Below, piece after piece: positions 32,523 to 44,502 of a DNA stretch of 64,000 nt (the first letter of the stretch is position 1; each line of letters opens with the position of its first letter). Origin of the DNA: Cercophora sp. LCS_1 (Eukaryota > Ascomycota > Sordariomycetes > Sordariales > Lasiosphaeriaceae). The notes below the pieces were generated by a model that did no database searches, was not told where the DNA came from, and saw nothing but the letters and a program-made list of their open reading frames with translations. Where the stretch lies: positions 1-64,000 of the forward strand of contig JAPZLL010000026.1 of the NCBI GenBank assembly GCA_036250225.1, written 5' to 3'. The translations under genes and the position numbers were made by a program.

Positions 32523-32959
32523 GGTGAAAGTAAAGAGTGACGATGTATTGGATGTATCTGATCTGCCTGAGATGTTGGATTCCTGGCTAAGGTACTGTTG
32601 TTGAGGAATTGTGGGTGCTTTAGGCAGAGCGAATGGCATCGTGGGGTTTCACTGCTTGTATATACCCGACCTGCATGCGCTTGTTGCAAGGGTCGTCATA
32701 TTGCCGTCATCCGCAGTGGCTGACAAATATTCCCTTGGAGTTGTCCCGACGCCCTGGTTGTACAGAATAGAGCAGCGGTTGCCTACGGAATCTCGCTGGT
32801 TGAAAATGCCCGACGGCTCCTTTGCTGAAACGGTAAGGAAACGCAACGCAGGGTAGATCCTTCGCAGGATTTTGTAACACAGCCGGGACCATCCATGAGT
32901 GGTATATTCACTGTACAATACTTCATGAGGACTTTTTATGGAGATGGGCACTGAAGATT
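32523..32959. other. Intergenic region between the NmrA-like gene and a HET relic
   Basis: It includes the NmrA-like gene's 5' flank. No coding exon was identified, although the missing N-terminus of the HET relic could lie here in decayed form. Confidence 0.35.
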
Positions 32960-34505
32960 CGCATGATATTCGCCACCCCGCCGGGTACGCCTCATGCTGA
33001 CGACGATGTGCCTGTCTGTCGAATCCTTTATTACCGTGAGCTACTGCTGGCACAGCGATTCGTGGGAGCTGGTAGCCCCAGCCTTAGGGCAGAGGAAGGT
33101 GGCAGGGTGGAACACTTCGACACCGAGGGTGGACGCAGTGATAGGGTTGCTAAGAAAGCAAGAAGACGACAAAGTGGAAGGCATCTAGCCCGACCGACTT
33201 TGCATCAATCAATCCTCCCCATCGGACATAGTCGTGCACGTCGCGGCGATGGACACGACATACCACTCCGCGCGACGGGCCGTCACTCTCCTGGAAGGCG
33301 TCCAGCTCACGCCCGAAGAAACAGCCGCTGGACTCGCCTACAGACAGTTCTACGAGGATCTCATCGCCCACTTCAATGCCCATGGCCTACAAGGCGACGA
33401 AAAGAAGGACTCTATCAGGTCGTACATGCCTAAGCGCGACGATTTACGCGGGCGTGGTGTGCGCATGAGAGCCGGGTGACGCCGCATCGGAAGGTGGATA
33501 ACCCGTTGTTTCTGTGTTTCGGAAGTGGTGGTGAGGTGCTGGGGTTTGAACTTCGGTTTGTTCATTTCCTGGGAGTCCATTGGCGTGATTCGGAGTCGGA
33601 AGAATCGAGCGGAGCACAGGTGGGTGTGGCGGACTGGGAGAGTTTGATGAATGATCCAAGGCCGATAAGTTGCGTGAATGTCTTGTTCTGAGACTCGGAT
33701 TCGAGCTCCCCAACGATGCCTAGCATTCCACATCCCCGGAAACTCGGCAAACGGGCCAACGTGGAAATCGGCATGGTTTATCGTCTAGGTACGTTGGCAG
33801 CTCTTACTCTCGCGGTAGGTGAAGGGGCGTCCAGGTTATTAAGTTCAAGTTTTTCTCACGCTGCCTCGTTGTTCCGCTTAGGACGTCCCATGATGGGAGG
33901 GGGGAAGTGCTCAAGATGGAAAAGGTGAGTTTAAACCGACTTTTGTTCAGTAATCAACAGACTTTAAATGAAATCAAGTGTGGAGCACGGGTACTTGATC
34001 GTTTTTCTTATGCCCTTGCATGTTTGCCTGATCTTAACAGCCTGTTATTAAACGTTAGTCAAGCACGTGCTGCTAGTTCTGGGTACATATAAGGTTGGCT
34101 TGAGGTTTCAGGCGGGCATGATTCACTTATTTTTTCGGCCCTGTAGGAGCGGGCGCAGAAGGGGCCGCGCACAGGTTATGACCGAGGATCTCCCCAGATA
34201 TGTAACCGAGCGGTTCCAGCATCGCGTAAAGGTTACGAGAAAAAGTGAAGAGTGTAGGTCTTTTTCTTTGCTTGTCCTCATATAGGGGGGTTGGACGAAA
34301 ATGAATGCTAATAATAAGAAATAAATGCAGATCCATGGCTCGTCGCCGAGCACGAGCAGATTATTCACGGATACGACGTCAAGTGGACTTGCCCGTGTAA
34401 GCTGTGGACGACGGAAGAGAGGCGGAGGCTGGTCTATGAGGTGGAGAAAGCACGGACGGAGTTATTTGGGGAGGATGGCTCGATGGTGGTTGGGCTGACG
34501 ATTTG
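32960..34505 (+). pseudogene. HET-domain gene broken by a nonsense change and frame shifts
   Basis: The frame from 32994 reads FITVSYCWHSDSWELVAP, a HET first motif, then RVDAVIGLLRKQEDDKVEGI, a TAG stop at 33186-33188, and in the same frame PDRLCINQSSPSDIVVH with AAMDTTYHSARRAVTLLEGV. The stop stands where the family has Trp before the LCINQ motif, so TGG to TAG is likely. A later piece in another frame (33482-33691) carries PLFLCFGSGGEVLGFELRFVHFL. A final piece (34325-34505) reads EQIIHGYDVKWTCPCKLWTTE and ends in TGA. Segments 33780-34320 do not read as coding. Introns could join some pieces but not remove the first stop. RIP is a plausible cause. The intact relative is at 20288-22306. 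Confidence 0.65.
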
Positions 34506-35036
34506 ATGTTAGGTTTAAGGTGTTGAGCGTGAAGGGTGGAGGCGGGATAACAGGGTGTGCCACTTGGTGGTTTCTAGAGGCCCTACCACATAGCATACTT
34601 AGTTTAAGTTCAGAGATGAAGGTCACAGGTCATGTCTGGACTCTACGACCGTCATCATCAGCTAGATTATTCATGTATTACACTCTACTCGATAACCACC
34701 GTTCGTATTGGGCCACAGGCTAGATCTTCAAAACACATCAACCACTAACCTATCACCACCACACTTGCCGTCTTTATCTCTGATAAAACCTTTACTCCTT
34801 GGGTGGTATGCATTCTTCACCTCAGAGAGATCCGATTTAGCACCAGCAGAGAGGGTTCTCGCAACTCCATGGCCATTTTGAACCGTGGCAACTGTAGCCG
34901 AGGCAGGCCAGAATAGTAACCCCCTCGCTCAATCTAGCTCAGTCTAGCTCAGCCCAAGGCAGCAACTACTCAGTTCGGAAAAAGGGAATGACAATAAGGT
35001 CAAACACAGTTGCTCGTGCTGGATTTGACCCCTCTC
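34506..35036. other. Intergenic; no gene seen
   Basis: This is the 3' side of both the HET relic and the convergent AAA+ gene. No coding signal. Confidence 0.4.
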
Positions 35037-36647
35037 TCAGTCTTCATCCTCATGCCCCTCATGCCGCCGTCCTCTTCCATGGTTATCCCCACCAACATCT
35101 TTCCTATTAAACTTGGCGAATTCATTCCTCATCGTGCTCCCCAACGCCGTCGGCCTTACCGTCTTCATCGCCTGCTGAAAATGCGCTCCCGTCAACACTC
35201 TCTCCTCGGTATCTGCCCTCTGCTGATCTACACACAGTGTCGCTGCTGTCACGCACAAGTTCTTCAGATCCGATCCCGTATACTTGTGGGTATACTTGGC
35301 GAGCGTCGCCGCGTCGCACTCCGGCGCGAGGTCCTCCCCCTGCAGCAGCAACTCCAAGATCTTTTGTCTCTCCCATAGGGTTGGCACGTCAATATGGATG
35401 TGCACCGGCGCCCTCCGCAAAACCGCAGGGTCCAGATCAAACGGCCGATTTGTCGCCAGCAAGATAAACGGCGAGTCCAAGCCGCTCATCAGGCCGTCCC
35501 ACTCCATCAGGAACTGATTCAGCATGGAGCGAATATGTCGTTTCTCGCCGGCCTTGCGGGCGCCAAGCATGGCGTCGGCCTCGTCGAGGAAGACGATGCA
35601 TGGAAAGAGCTTTCGTCCGAGGGAGAAGACGGCCTTGATGACCTTTTCGTCCTCTCCGTGGCATTTCTGCCAGAGCTCAGCCGTAGAGATGGCGAGCATG
35701 TTGCACCCCGACTCCTTGGCGAGGCCCTTTGCAAGCACAGTCTTTCCAGTTCCAGGCGGTCCGTAGAGGATGGCACCGGTGACACGGTTGCCCTTGAGAA
35801 CGCCACGGCTGAACGCCTTGGGCCTATCGAGAGAGAGCCGGGTTACCCGCTCAAGCTCTCGGATGATGGAGGGCTGGATGAAGATATTTTCGTACTTGGG
35901 GGGAATCTTGTCTATACACCATGACGACCTCCTTAGCCATGCATCGACGTCATCGGCAGCGTGGTTCTCACCTGTATTGACAATACACTCCAGCAGCATG
36001 TTCTCAAACCGATTTGTCGCCAACGCACTCCACTTGCGCATCTTTTTTGCATGCTCCCGCGCCACTTGCCTCGTCCCTGCCGCATCGGCTTCCGACACCA
36101 GGTCGCTGTCGTACGCCTCGTCGTCCGGATCCGCCTTGGCGCCGACCTTTTCGCTCTTTTCAGAGTCGGAATCGTAACCCGGCCGCCTCCGAAACCAGCT
36201 CGGCCTGCCCCTTCGCGACTGATTCTCCACAAAGCTCTGCTCGGCCTCCGAGTAGGCGTCGTCGGCGAGGTTCGCAATCTCTAGCTGATGTTCATTATTC
36301 TGCGACGTACTGTTCTTGCTGATATCGTTGAAAGACCTCGGCGGCGCGAGATTGTCCTGTGCCCGGATGGTCGGTATCAGCTCAGAGTTCTCGCCAAACA
36401 CCTGGATCCTGGGAACTGGTCCCCCGACGGGGGTCCGTGGCACCAGACCGTCATCCCGCGACTCCCCAGCGGCGGGAGAATTGCGGCCATCGCCGCCAGC
36501 CAAATCCTCAGCCGCGCCATCGTCGGGCTGGGCAGGGACGTGTGTCTCGTCGGCTGAGGCAAGTCCCTTTTGCGATTTCAAAAAGGCCTGCCGATATGCC
36601 GCAAAGCCATGGTCGTCATCTCCATGCCCCGGATGCGAGAGAACCAT
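35037..36647 (-). CDS. AAA+ ATPase (ATAD1/Msp1-spastin-like domain), 536 aa
   Basis: This is a single exon. Residues 1 to about 240 are a low-complexity, charged region with an Asp/Glu-rich part (ADPDDEAYDSD). The AAA domain follows: an N-terminal VTRLSLDRPKAFSRGVLKGN helix, Walker A GPPGTGKT at 296-303, a pore-loop-like ELWQKCHGEDEK, Walker B IVFLDEAD at 351-358, sensor Asn at 400 (LLATNRPFDLD), and an Arg pair (LRRAP) at 411-412. All catalytic residues are present, so it should hydrolyse ATP and remodel proteins, as Msp1-type members extract membrane proteins. There is no membrane helix, unlike true Msp1. The gene is divergent from the membrane-protein gene at 37062, with 414 bp between the starts. 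Confidence 0.9.
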   Translation of the reverse strand: MVLSHPGHGDDDHGFAAYRQAFLKSQKGLASADETHVPAQPDDGAAEDLAGGDGRNSPAAGESRDDGLVPRTPVGGPVPRIQVFGENSELIPTIRAQDNLAPPRSFNDISKNSTSQNNEHQLEIANLADDAYSEAEQSFVENQSRRGRPSWFRRRPGYDSDSEKSEKVGAKADPDDEAYDSDLVSEADAAGTRQVAREHAKKMRKWSALATNRFENMLLECIVNTGENHAADDVDAWLRRSSWCIDKIPPKYENIFIQPSIIRELERVTRLSLDRPKAFSRGVLKGNRVTGAILYGPPGTGKTVLAKGLAKESGCNMLAISTAELWQKCHGEDEKVIKAVFSLGRKLFPCIVFLDEADAMLGARKAGEKRHIRSMLNQFLMEWDGLMSGLDSPFILLATNRPFDLDPAVLRRAPVHIHIDVPTLWERQKILELLLQGEDLAPECDAATLAKYTHKYTGSDLKNLCVTAATLCVDQQRADTEERVLTGAHFQQAMKTVRPTALGSTMRNEFAKFNRKDVGGDNHGRGRRHEGHEDED

Positions 36648-37061
36648 TGTTGTTGATGCCCCTGAGACCGCACTCGAATCTCTGGTTTTACCCAGAGGAA
36701 GAACCTCGATATCGGATTGTGGCCTGAGAACCGCACTTGCTTTTCTCCAAGAAGCCCAAAGCGAAGGATTCTTGACCCCGCAGCGGCTTCCCTCAGTGCT
36801 GCGCCGCCCCTATTGACACGCCACTGTCGCCCTAGCAGCCATGTAGCCAAGCCCGGGGGCCCTGCCAATTACGCTCGACTTGGTGCAGCGAGGATGCGCA
36901 TTGGACGCCCGTCTGGCATTGGTGTGCCCACAAAAGTTCCACGCGCCAAAACCTGGTCTGTGAGCTCTTCCCGTTGAACGTCCTGAGCTTCCGTGTGGGG
37001 AAGCTACTCCAAAAACCGCATCTTCTCCCAACTCCACCAGCACCCCTGCATCTCAGCAGCT
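36648..37061. promoter_or_regulatory. Divergent intergenic region between AAA+ and membrane-protein genes
   Basis: The start codons at 36647 (minus) and 37062 (plus) point away from each other across 414 bp. A shared promoter is inferred from the arrangement. No defined binding site was identified. Confidence 0.4.
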
Positions 37062-39746
37062 ATGGCGGATAAGCAAAGCCCGACATCCTCATCGCAGTCG
37101 GTGAGGATGGGTTCATCCACATCAACACACGGAGCGACCCTCATAGGTCCTAATCCTGAGCCGTTGCGACGCGGCTCAAGCGCTATGCTTTCTAGGAGAG
37201 CCACATTTCCCGACACCGGCCGACGTCTAGAACACTTCTATCGCCGCCAGCTTCGTCTTAGGCGGCCACGCCCCGTTCACCCGGCCGCTGGCGTCCCTGG
37301 CGCCGCTGGAGCTCTGGGCCATGGCGCCGCCTCCCTTCCGAAGCGAGGAGAGATTATCGATTGCTCGGAAGAATCCGTCACCAACAAACTGGAGCCGCAA
37401 GAGAGGAACGGGCGGCGCTTCCCGGACTTTGACGGTCTCAAGACCTACAATGTAGACGATAACATCACCAAAGAGCTACGACAGGCTGAGGCTACGCGAC
37501 TTCTCAAGGTCGCCAAGGATCCCACGCAGCCTATCCTATTGGGGCGGAACCAGTATCTCGAGTCAATGAAGGGCGACAAGGACGGGTACCAGGCCCTATC
37601 CAGGATGTCAACAGCCATATCCACGGCCCTCAACCTCTGCCTTCTCGATAACGAGTGTATCAGCGTGGAGTTTTGCGGCCGATTGGCAAGCCGCGACCGG
37701 TTAAGAAAATTGATCCGACAAGCCCACATAGCCGCCGACATGTCGACGTCGGAGAACGACCCTGGAGCTCCCAAATGCGACCCAGCCGATGAGGAAGAGC
37801 GTCTTATGGCCACATTCGCGCTTACCGACTACATCTCTGCCATCATCGCCAGACTGATCAGTCAAACGGCCTCTGGCGACTTCTGGATCACGAACCTCAT
37901 TTCGGTTTTGTCCGCGCGCGTCGCCAAGATCAAGTTCCTTCTCGTGGACCTCACCACGGGAGCTGCGATAGCCGCCAGCGCCGGAGAGGACACGCTGGAG
38001 GCATTCCCGGATACCGGGAACTCGGCGCCCACCGAGGAGGAAGAGGAAGAAGAGTGCGAGGAAGCGCAGAGGGTGATTGACGCAAATACCAAAGAAGGGT
38101 TGACTTCTGAAGAGGATGCGGCTGTTGGTACGTATTGTATTAACCAGAACAAGTATCGTGCTGGGATCAATGCGGCGATGAAGTACATTCTTTTCTCGCT
38201 CCGCTTCCTGAATCGGTCTGGCCTTCCTCCGACGACATTCGAGATCTCGATCGTCTTGTACGAGATCGGCTTTGAAAACTTCAAGGTAAGCCGGTGCACA
38301 ACCGAGGACTCGCGAGCTCTCCGCCTCTAACTTTGGTCGTCGCAGACCGTCCTCTTCCAGGATCGCGATCTCGAGTATTCAGCATCGTCCGATCGCGATG
38401 TCTTGAACACGGCCCAGCCGGCTCTCTTCATCTTGGACCAGACGCTCAAGGAGCTGTACAAGCGGCAGCCACGACAGATGCAGTCCGGAAATGAGAAGCA
38501 GGAAGCCGACAACCTCGGGACCTTTGTCGAGTGGGCCTATCAGGAACGTGACGAGGTGCATTCGGAAACACCCGCAGCAGGTATCGACTATGTCGAACTG
38601 CCCCGGTCCAGGCGGACAATGCGCCTGGACTCCATGGCACACATCGCCACCGCCATGGTTCCCCTGATCGCGACGAGTCCCATCCTCCTTGCCGGATTCA
38701 CCGCCTTCCGAAACGTGATGGCGCTCAGCGGGACCGTGAGGGACGTCGTCAGGCCATTCCAGGAAGGACAGTTCGGCGCATTCTGCCGCCTCTACACGAG
38801 CGAATTCGATAGGGAGGTCGAAGAGCGGGGGATCCTCCGGCTTTCCAAGGCATTTCAGGACCAGCGCTTCTCGCGCTGCAGGCTGCTCACTCAGGGCGAT
38901 GGGAAATGGGGTGCCAAGCTCTTCCGCAGGTACACCGATGGGACGCGAGACGCGGGCAACGTGGTCCAAGAACGGCTGCAGGAGTGCTGCACAGATATGA
39001 AAGAATGGGTTGTCGACGAAACCTCGGTCACGATATCCCTCCGCTTTTACGTGTCGACTGTCATGATGATAGCCGCCATTCTTAGCGGTGGCGGTCTCGC
39101 GATCGGCTTCACCGTCGGGGATCGGATCCAAGGCGTGGACCCCTTCAATCTCGCGACGTACACGTGGGTCCTAGCCGCCTTTGTCGTCCTCATCTGCAAG
39201 AGCGTCTTGGTCGACAACTGGACCTGGAGCGACTTCCTCCGGCGACGGGTGCGGTGCCGCTCCGTGTCCGAGCTGGCGGCCACCACAGGGGTCGACGAGC
39301 AGCTGATCCTCGCCAAACTCCTCCACGACGACTGTGGCGGGAGCATCTTGCTCACGCGGGGCCCGTACAACTCGGTCTTCCGACGCCAGACAGACGACAC
39401 AAACGGGTTTTCGATCGACTGCCCTATCAGCGCTGAGACGTTGATGCTGAGTGGTCTGGCGGCGCTCAAGGTCGTCACACCGCGTGGCGACGCCATTGTG
39501 TGCCTCGACTACCGGCAGGGGACGACGTTGACCGTGGTGGAGCACCAGAGCGCCGAGGACAAGGGGCGGCTCATCTGCGAGGATCTGAACCCTGTCTCGG
39601 CCACCAGCAAGCGCACCCGAGGGTGGTATGGGCTGGAGCACAGCCTGGAACCTGTCAAGTTGCGGTTGACCAAAAAAGACGCCTTCAAGTGGAAACGAGT
39701 GCAGGGGCTGTACGACTTCAACGGGGCGCATGTTGTTTTTGAGTAG
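37062..39746 (+). CDS. Large two-helix membrane protein of unknown function (874 aa)
   Basis: Two exons, 37062-38285 and 38346-39746, with a 60-bp intron (GTAAGC...GCAG). The best start is ATGGCGGATAAGC. An earlier in-frame ATG at 36993 lies in sequence without protein character. The first 270 residues are soluble, with Ser- and Pro-rich starts. A Glu-rich run (TEEEEEEECEEA) follows near residue 330. Two helices are visible near residues 640-710: TVMMIAAILSGGGLAIGF and YTWVLAAFVVLICKSVL. After them is a soluble C-terminal domain with SGLAALKVVTPRGDAIVCLDY. I recall similar fungal hypothetical proteins but no assigned activity. Neighbours are AAA ATPases on both sides, which may point to a joint membrane task. 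Confidence 0.8.
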
Positions 39747-40342
39747 TTGTGGGGAAAAGCCTAGCAGAAGATACTGGCTGTTTCCCGGCCTTTCATCAAG
39801 CCATCGGATAGAACTGTGGCCCAGCAACAACACAACGCAAGCTACGATCCCTGGGCACGGGTCAGTCCTTGCGGCAAGGGTGGCCGTGTGGTAGGGATGG
39901 ATTTCCAGGGCTTGCTAGTGTCTTGGCAGGAAGCGGCCTGGCGCTTACAGCGGCTGGTAGTGGGCATCTGGTGTGGTCATCACAATGGCTGCTCTGAACC
40001 CCACCATAGCGAAGGATAAGAAGAGGCTTCATTGGTTTATGGATAGCTCTTGCAGTTTATGGGTTCGACTGGTCATGACCCCACGTTCATCGGATTTTTT
40101 TTTTTTTTCGTCCTGAGTGGTTCAGCCCTCGGTTCCGCAGCCAACCGAGCGTCTTTGTTCGTGGCGGAGACGTAATCAAGCACAGGCCTCGACATCCCAG
40201 CACGAATCCTTCCGCAGTTCTACCCCCCCTCCTTCCATGCGGCCACACCCTCACAGCGATCCGCTCCGCTCAGCTTAGGCATCCTATGTGAACCCGCAAT
40301 TTTTGAGGCCCAATTTTCCAGTTCTCACACTTCGACCAAACC
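39747..40342. other. Intergenic with a T14 run; upstream of the triple-AAA gene
   Basis: A run of 14 T lies at 40095-40108. A pyrimidine-rich stretch (TCTACCCCCCCTCC) precedes the ATG at 40343. No exon seen. Confidence 0.4.
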
Positions 40343-43300
40343 ATGGCATCGACACCATTGGAAGAAAATCTGGTGCCCGATCAGAGGACACCCGAACCAA
40401 ATCACGCGCTAACTACGGATGCCACGCAAATTACCCAGTCTCAAGATGGGGAACCGCGAGATACCGAAAGTGTCGTCGAATTGGCGCCAGCGAGTTCCGA
40501 GATAGATACCACCCAACAAGCTCCGGAGTCGATTTCTTCACCAGACGATGACGATGAGCTCACGGGGAAGCCGGTTGGCGAGTCCCAAGAGCAAGGATCC
40601 ACCGCCAATGGGATGCCACCGAATTCGTTGACAGTGTCTATTACCAGCGGTCTAGCAGCTGGAGGGAGGTGCAGATCCTCCTCTTGGCCACCGCTAAAGC
40701 CAGCAAACGAGCCACTTCCTACGGACAATGAAGCGCTCAAAGCCCGCATCCTAGCTCTTCGGTTGCCTGGCGATAGGGAACCCGATGATGAGGCATCGGA
40801 CAAGGAGGAAGAGGAAGAGGAAAAGAACGAAGACGACAACAACAGTGGCGATGGCGGCAACCAAGAAGAAGAAGAAGAAGAAGAGCCCAAGAAATACAAT
40901 CCGTTTGATTCAGAGTCCGAAAGTGAAACAGATAGTGATACAAGCGACGATACCAAGGCAGAAAAGGGGGATGGCGGTCCAAAGGAGGAGGAAAGATCAA
41001 AGACGAGCAATGGCCAAAAACAAGAAGGGAAGGAAAAGTCCCCCGCCGAGGCCGAGTGGGCGCGACAAAAGAAGGAGCTTGGTGACGAAAGCGAAGCACT
41101 CGACAAGCTGATGGCCATGGTGGGCCTCGAGGAAGTCAAGTGGGAATTCCTCAAGGTCAAGGCAACTATCGAGGCTGCACGCAGGCGAAAAGGTGTGTTG
41201 AGGAGGCAAGATCTGAATCTGGTTCTTCTAGGAAACCCGGGCACAGGTAGGGCCGTGAACTGAAGAAGAGAAGAATCTTTGGGGGAAAAAACTGACGTTT
41301 CATCCAGGCAAGAGGACCATCCGCGACCTGTACTCTGAGTTTCTCAAGGAGTGCGAGGTATGGCCAGACCTTGATGATGACGAGGATGTCGACATGTACA
41401 CCTACTCTGGACACGAGCTACAAAAAGACAGCGACATTTCAAATCTCGAAGAAAGACTTCAAGGCAGCGCACAAGCCGGGACGGTATATCCATGCTGAAT
41501 CCGGGTCATAACATCGTCAGCTAACGAATAGATAGTTCCTGTTTATTGACGCCCTCGAAGGCATGGACCTGGACTGCGTCGCCCACATGCTTAGCGTTGT
41601 GGACGAGTGCTCTAAATCCGACAAGATCGTCACCATGCTCACAGGCAGCGTGACCGGCGCTACAAAAATGCTGGGAGGTAGCCCCCACGGCAGATGGCTG
41701 TTCCGCCGGAGGGTGCAGCTGAAAGACTACGATGACGCGCAACTCCGTGTGATTCTTCTTGGGCTCATACATCGCAACTCGTTGACGATCGAGGGCGGCG
41801 AGGACGGACCTTACCCTAAGATTGTGGCAAGGCGCATCGGGAGGAACAGAGGCACCCCTGGGTTTGGTAATGCGCACGATGTGATCATGGCGTTCGAGCA
41901 GATGCTGGATCGCCATGCGTTGAGGGTCGATAAGATGAGGACCAAGCCGATGGCAAAAGAGGCCGGTGTGCCCCAGGACGAAAAGGAAGAGACCAACAAT
42001 GAGAAAGCGGAGGGCGGAGATGCCGAAAGGGCAGGAGAGAAGAGTGAAGCCAAGAGCGAGGAAAAGAATAGCAAGGAGCCTGCCGATGAGGTTGGAGAGG
42101 AAGCGGCCGGGAAGGGCGAAGGGGAACTAGACAAGGCTATCGAGAAAGGAGCTGGTGAGGTTGTGAGAGCGGCGGATGAAGACGGAGAGTTCTGCGACGA
42201 GGAGAGCGAAGAGGGCGAGGAGGGCGGTAAGGAGGTATCAGACGGAGAGGAAGAAGCAGTGAAAGACAGTGCAAGAGATGGAAAGACAACAAGCGGAGAC
42301 GGAAACGAAATTGCCGAGAAGCCCAACGAGGTAGCCGCCGAAAACAGCTCCAAGTCGGATGAGAAAAGCGACCAGACATTGGAGGAGGGTGAAGGCAAAG
42401 TGCAGGAAAAAGCCAAGAAAGAGTCAAGCAATGGCGACCGAAAGCCACAGCCAGAAGACGTCCTCCTCATAGCAGAAGACATCATCGGCCCCGAACCCGC
42501 TGACGTCCTCTCCCAAAGCGAAGCCTGGAAAGAGCTCGACAGGATGGTCGGCCTCGACGACGTCAAGAGGGCAGTCGCATCCCTCCTCAACCGCGCAAGG
42601 ACCAACTACCACCGTGAGCTCCGCGGCAAGGAGCCCCTCCAGTCATCACTCAATCGCGTATTCTTGGGTCCGCCCGGCACGGGCAAGACTACCGTCGCGA
42701 AGCTATACGGCAAGATCGTGGCCGAGGCCGGTCTCCTTTCCACCAAGGAGGTCATCTTCACCAGCCCGGGCGACTTCATTGGGCAATACATCGGCGAGTC
42801 GGAGGTCAAGACCTCCCAAATCATGGATTCATCGCTTGGAAAGGTCTTGATCATCGACGAGGCGCACATGTTCTACCACGGCAGCAGACCGGGAACAAGC
42901 GACGAGTCAGATGAATTCCGCCTCGCTTGCCTCGACACCATCATCTCCCGGGTCCATAACACGCCGGGAGAAGACCGTTGTGTGATCCTCCTGGGGTATC
43001 CGGATATGATGGAAGAGATGTTCCAAAAAGCGAACCCCGGTCTCCGGAGACGGTTCCCGCTCGAGGAAGCGTTCCGTTTCCACGACTACGACGACGAACG
43101 ACTTAACGGGATTCTCCGGCACAAGATGGCGAAGGAGGACATCAGGGCCGACAAGCCGGCGATGGATGTTGCGGCCGAGGTCCTCCGGCGCGCCAGGGAC
43201 CGTCCCAACTTTGGAAACGGCGGCGACGTGGACAACCTCCTGAACCAAGCCAAGGCTCGGTTTCGAGAAAGGGCTCTGAAGCAAAAGGCTGCCGCAGCAG

Positions 43301-44328
43301 CCGGTAGCCCCGGTTCTAGCACTGTTCAGGAGGCCCCGAGGGAAGTCGTGGAGGAGGCTCCGGATCTCGCCGACGAAGACGAAACAGCCGTCACCCTCGA
43401 GCGTCAAGACTTTGACCCCGAGTGGGATCGCGGAACGCGCGCCAGCCAAAAGTGCCGCGCGCTCTTTGACGGCCTGATCGGCTTCGACGGCGTCATTGAC
43501 AAGTTCCAGGGCTACCAGCGCATGGCGGCCAACATGCGCCTACGGGGCAAGGACCCCCGAGACACGATCCCCTTCACCTTTGTGTTCAAGGGGCCGCCGG
43601 GCACAGGCAAAACGCACACGGCGCGTATCATCGGCCAGGTCTTTTACGACATGGGCTTCCTGTCGACCAACGAGGTCATCGAGTGCTCAGCGAGCCACAT
43701 GATCGGTCAGTTTATGGGGCAGACAGCGCCCAAGGTGCTTAACCTCTTCGAGCGGGCGCTGGGCAAGGTGCTGTTTATCGACGAGGCGTACCGGCTCGGC
43801 GGGAGAGGCGTGAGGGGGCGGGGATCCAACTATGAGGACGAGGCGGTGGGCGAGCTGGTCGACTGCATGACCAAGCCGCGGTACATGCGCAAGATGATTG
43901 TGGTGCTGGCGGGCTATGACCGCGACATGGAGGCACTGATGCAGGTGAACGCCGGGCTGAGGGGGCGGTTTGCGACCGAGATCGTGTTTCCGCCCATGGA
44001 CGCCAGCCGGTCGCGGGTGCACTTGTTCAACCTGCTGCAGAAGAGCGATATCAAGGTGTTTGATGAATTTGAGCCGAGCCGGGAGGAGAAGGAGAAGGTG
44101 TTGAGGCTGTTCGATAAGCTGAGCATGACTTCGGGTTGGTCGAATGCCAGGGACGTGAAGACTCTGGCTGCCCAGATCACGGCCCAAGTCTATCGGAATA
44201 GGCCGGAGGATGGGGAGGAAGGCGAGGGAGTAGACAGGGATGCCAAGTTTACGATATCGACGAGGGATCTGGTCGAGTTTCTGAAGGACATGCTAAGGCA
44301 GAGGATCAAGGGTGGGGGGCGGACATGA
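40343..44328 (+). CDS. Triple-AAA (CbbX/SpoVK-type) ATPase, 1290 aa
   Basis: Exons 40343-41246, 41308-41483 and 41536-44328; introns of 61 and 52 bp. The N-terminal 240 residues are acidic and disordered (Glu/Asp runs near residues 155-200). AAA1 begins at LDKLMAMVGLEEVKWEF. Its Walker A reads GNPGTGKR (residues 297-304), and the Walker B position reads LFIDAL (Asp365-Ala366), so the usual Thr after Lys and the catalytic Glu are replaced. A ~145-residue acidic linker follows. AAA2 has GPPGTGKTT (738-746) and LIIDEAH (Asp801-Glu802). AAA3 has GPPGTGKTH (1046-1054) and LFIDEAY (Asp1109-Glu1110). CbbX relatives act as hexameric protein remodelers. AAA1 is probably structural and AAA2/AAA3 active. 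Fungal versions are often fused to other domains. This one has only the acidic N-terminus. Confidence 0.9.
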
Positions 44329-44502
44329 GCTAGAAGTTTAGGAGAATAGAACTAGAACAGTGTAGGTAGAGGAACTAGTGGGCTTAGGATTTACATTGGA
44401 CCCTTTACAGCTCCCATCCACAACTGGAAGCGGCAGATCAGACAGGAAGGGATCCTAGACATCGGATTCAACCCATTTTCACATTCCTTCTTTTTCGCAA
44501 CA
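44329..44502. other. Short intergenic; no gene seen
   Basis: The 3' flank of the triple-AAA gene. No features. Confidence 0.35.

Noticed and set aside
40441..41244. A Ser-rich 267-aa minus frame
   Set aside because: It is the complement of the Glu/Asp-rich region of the triple-AAA gene and has no other support.
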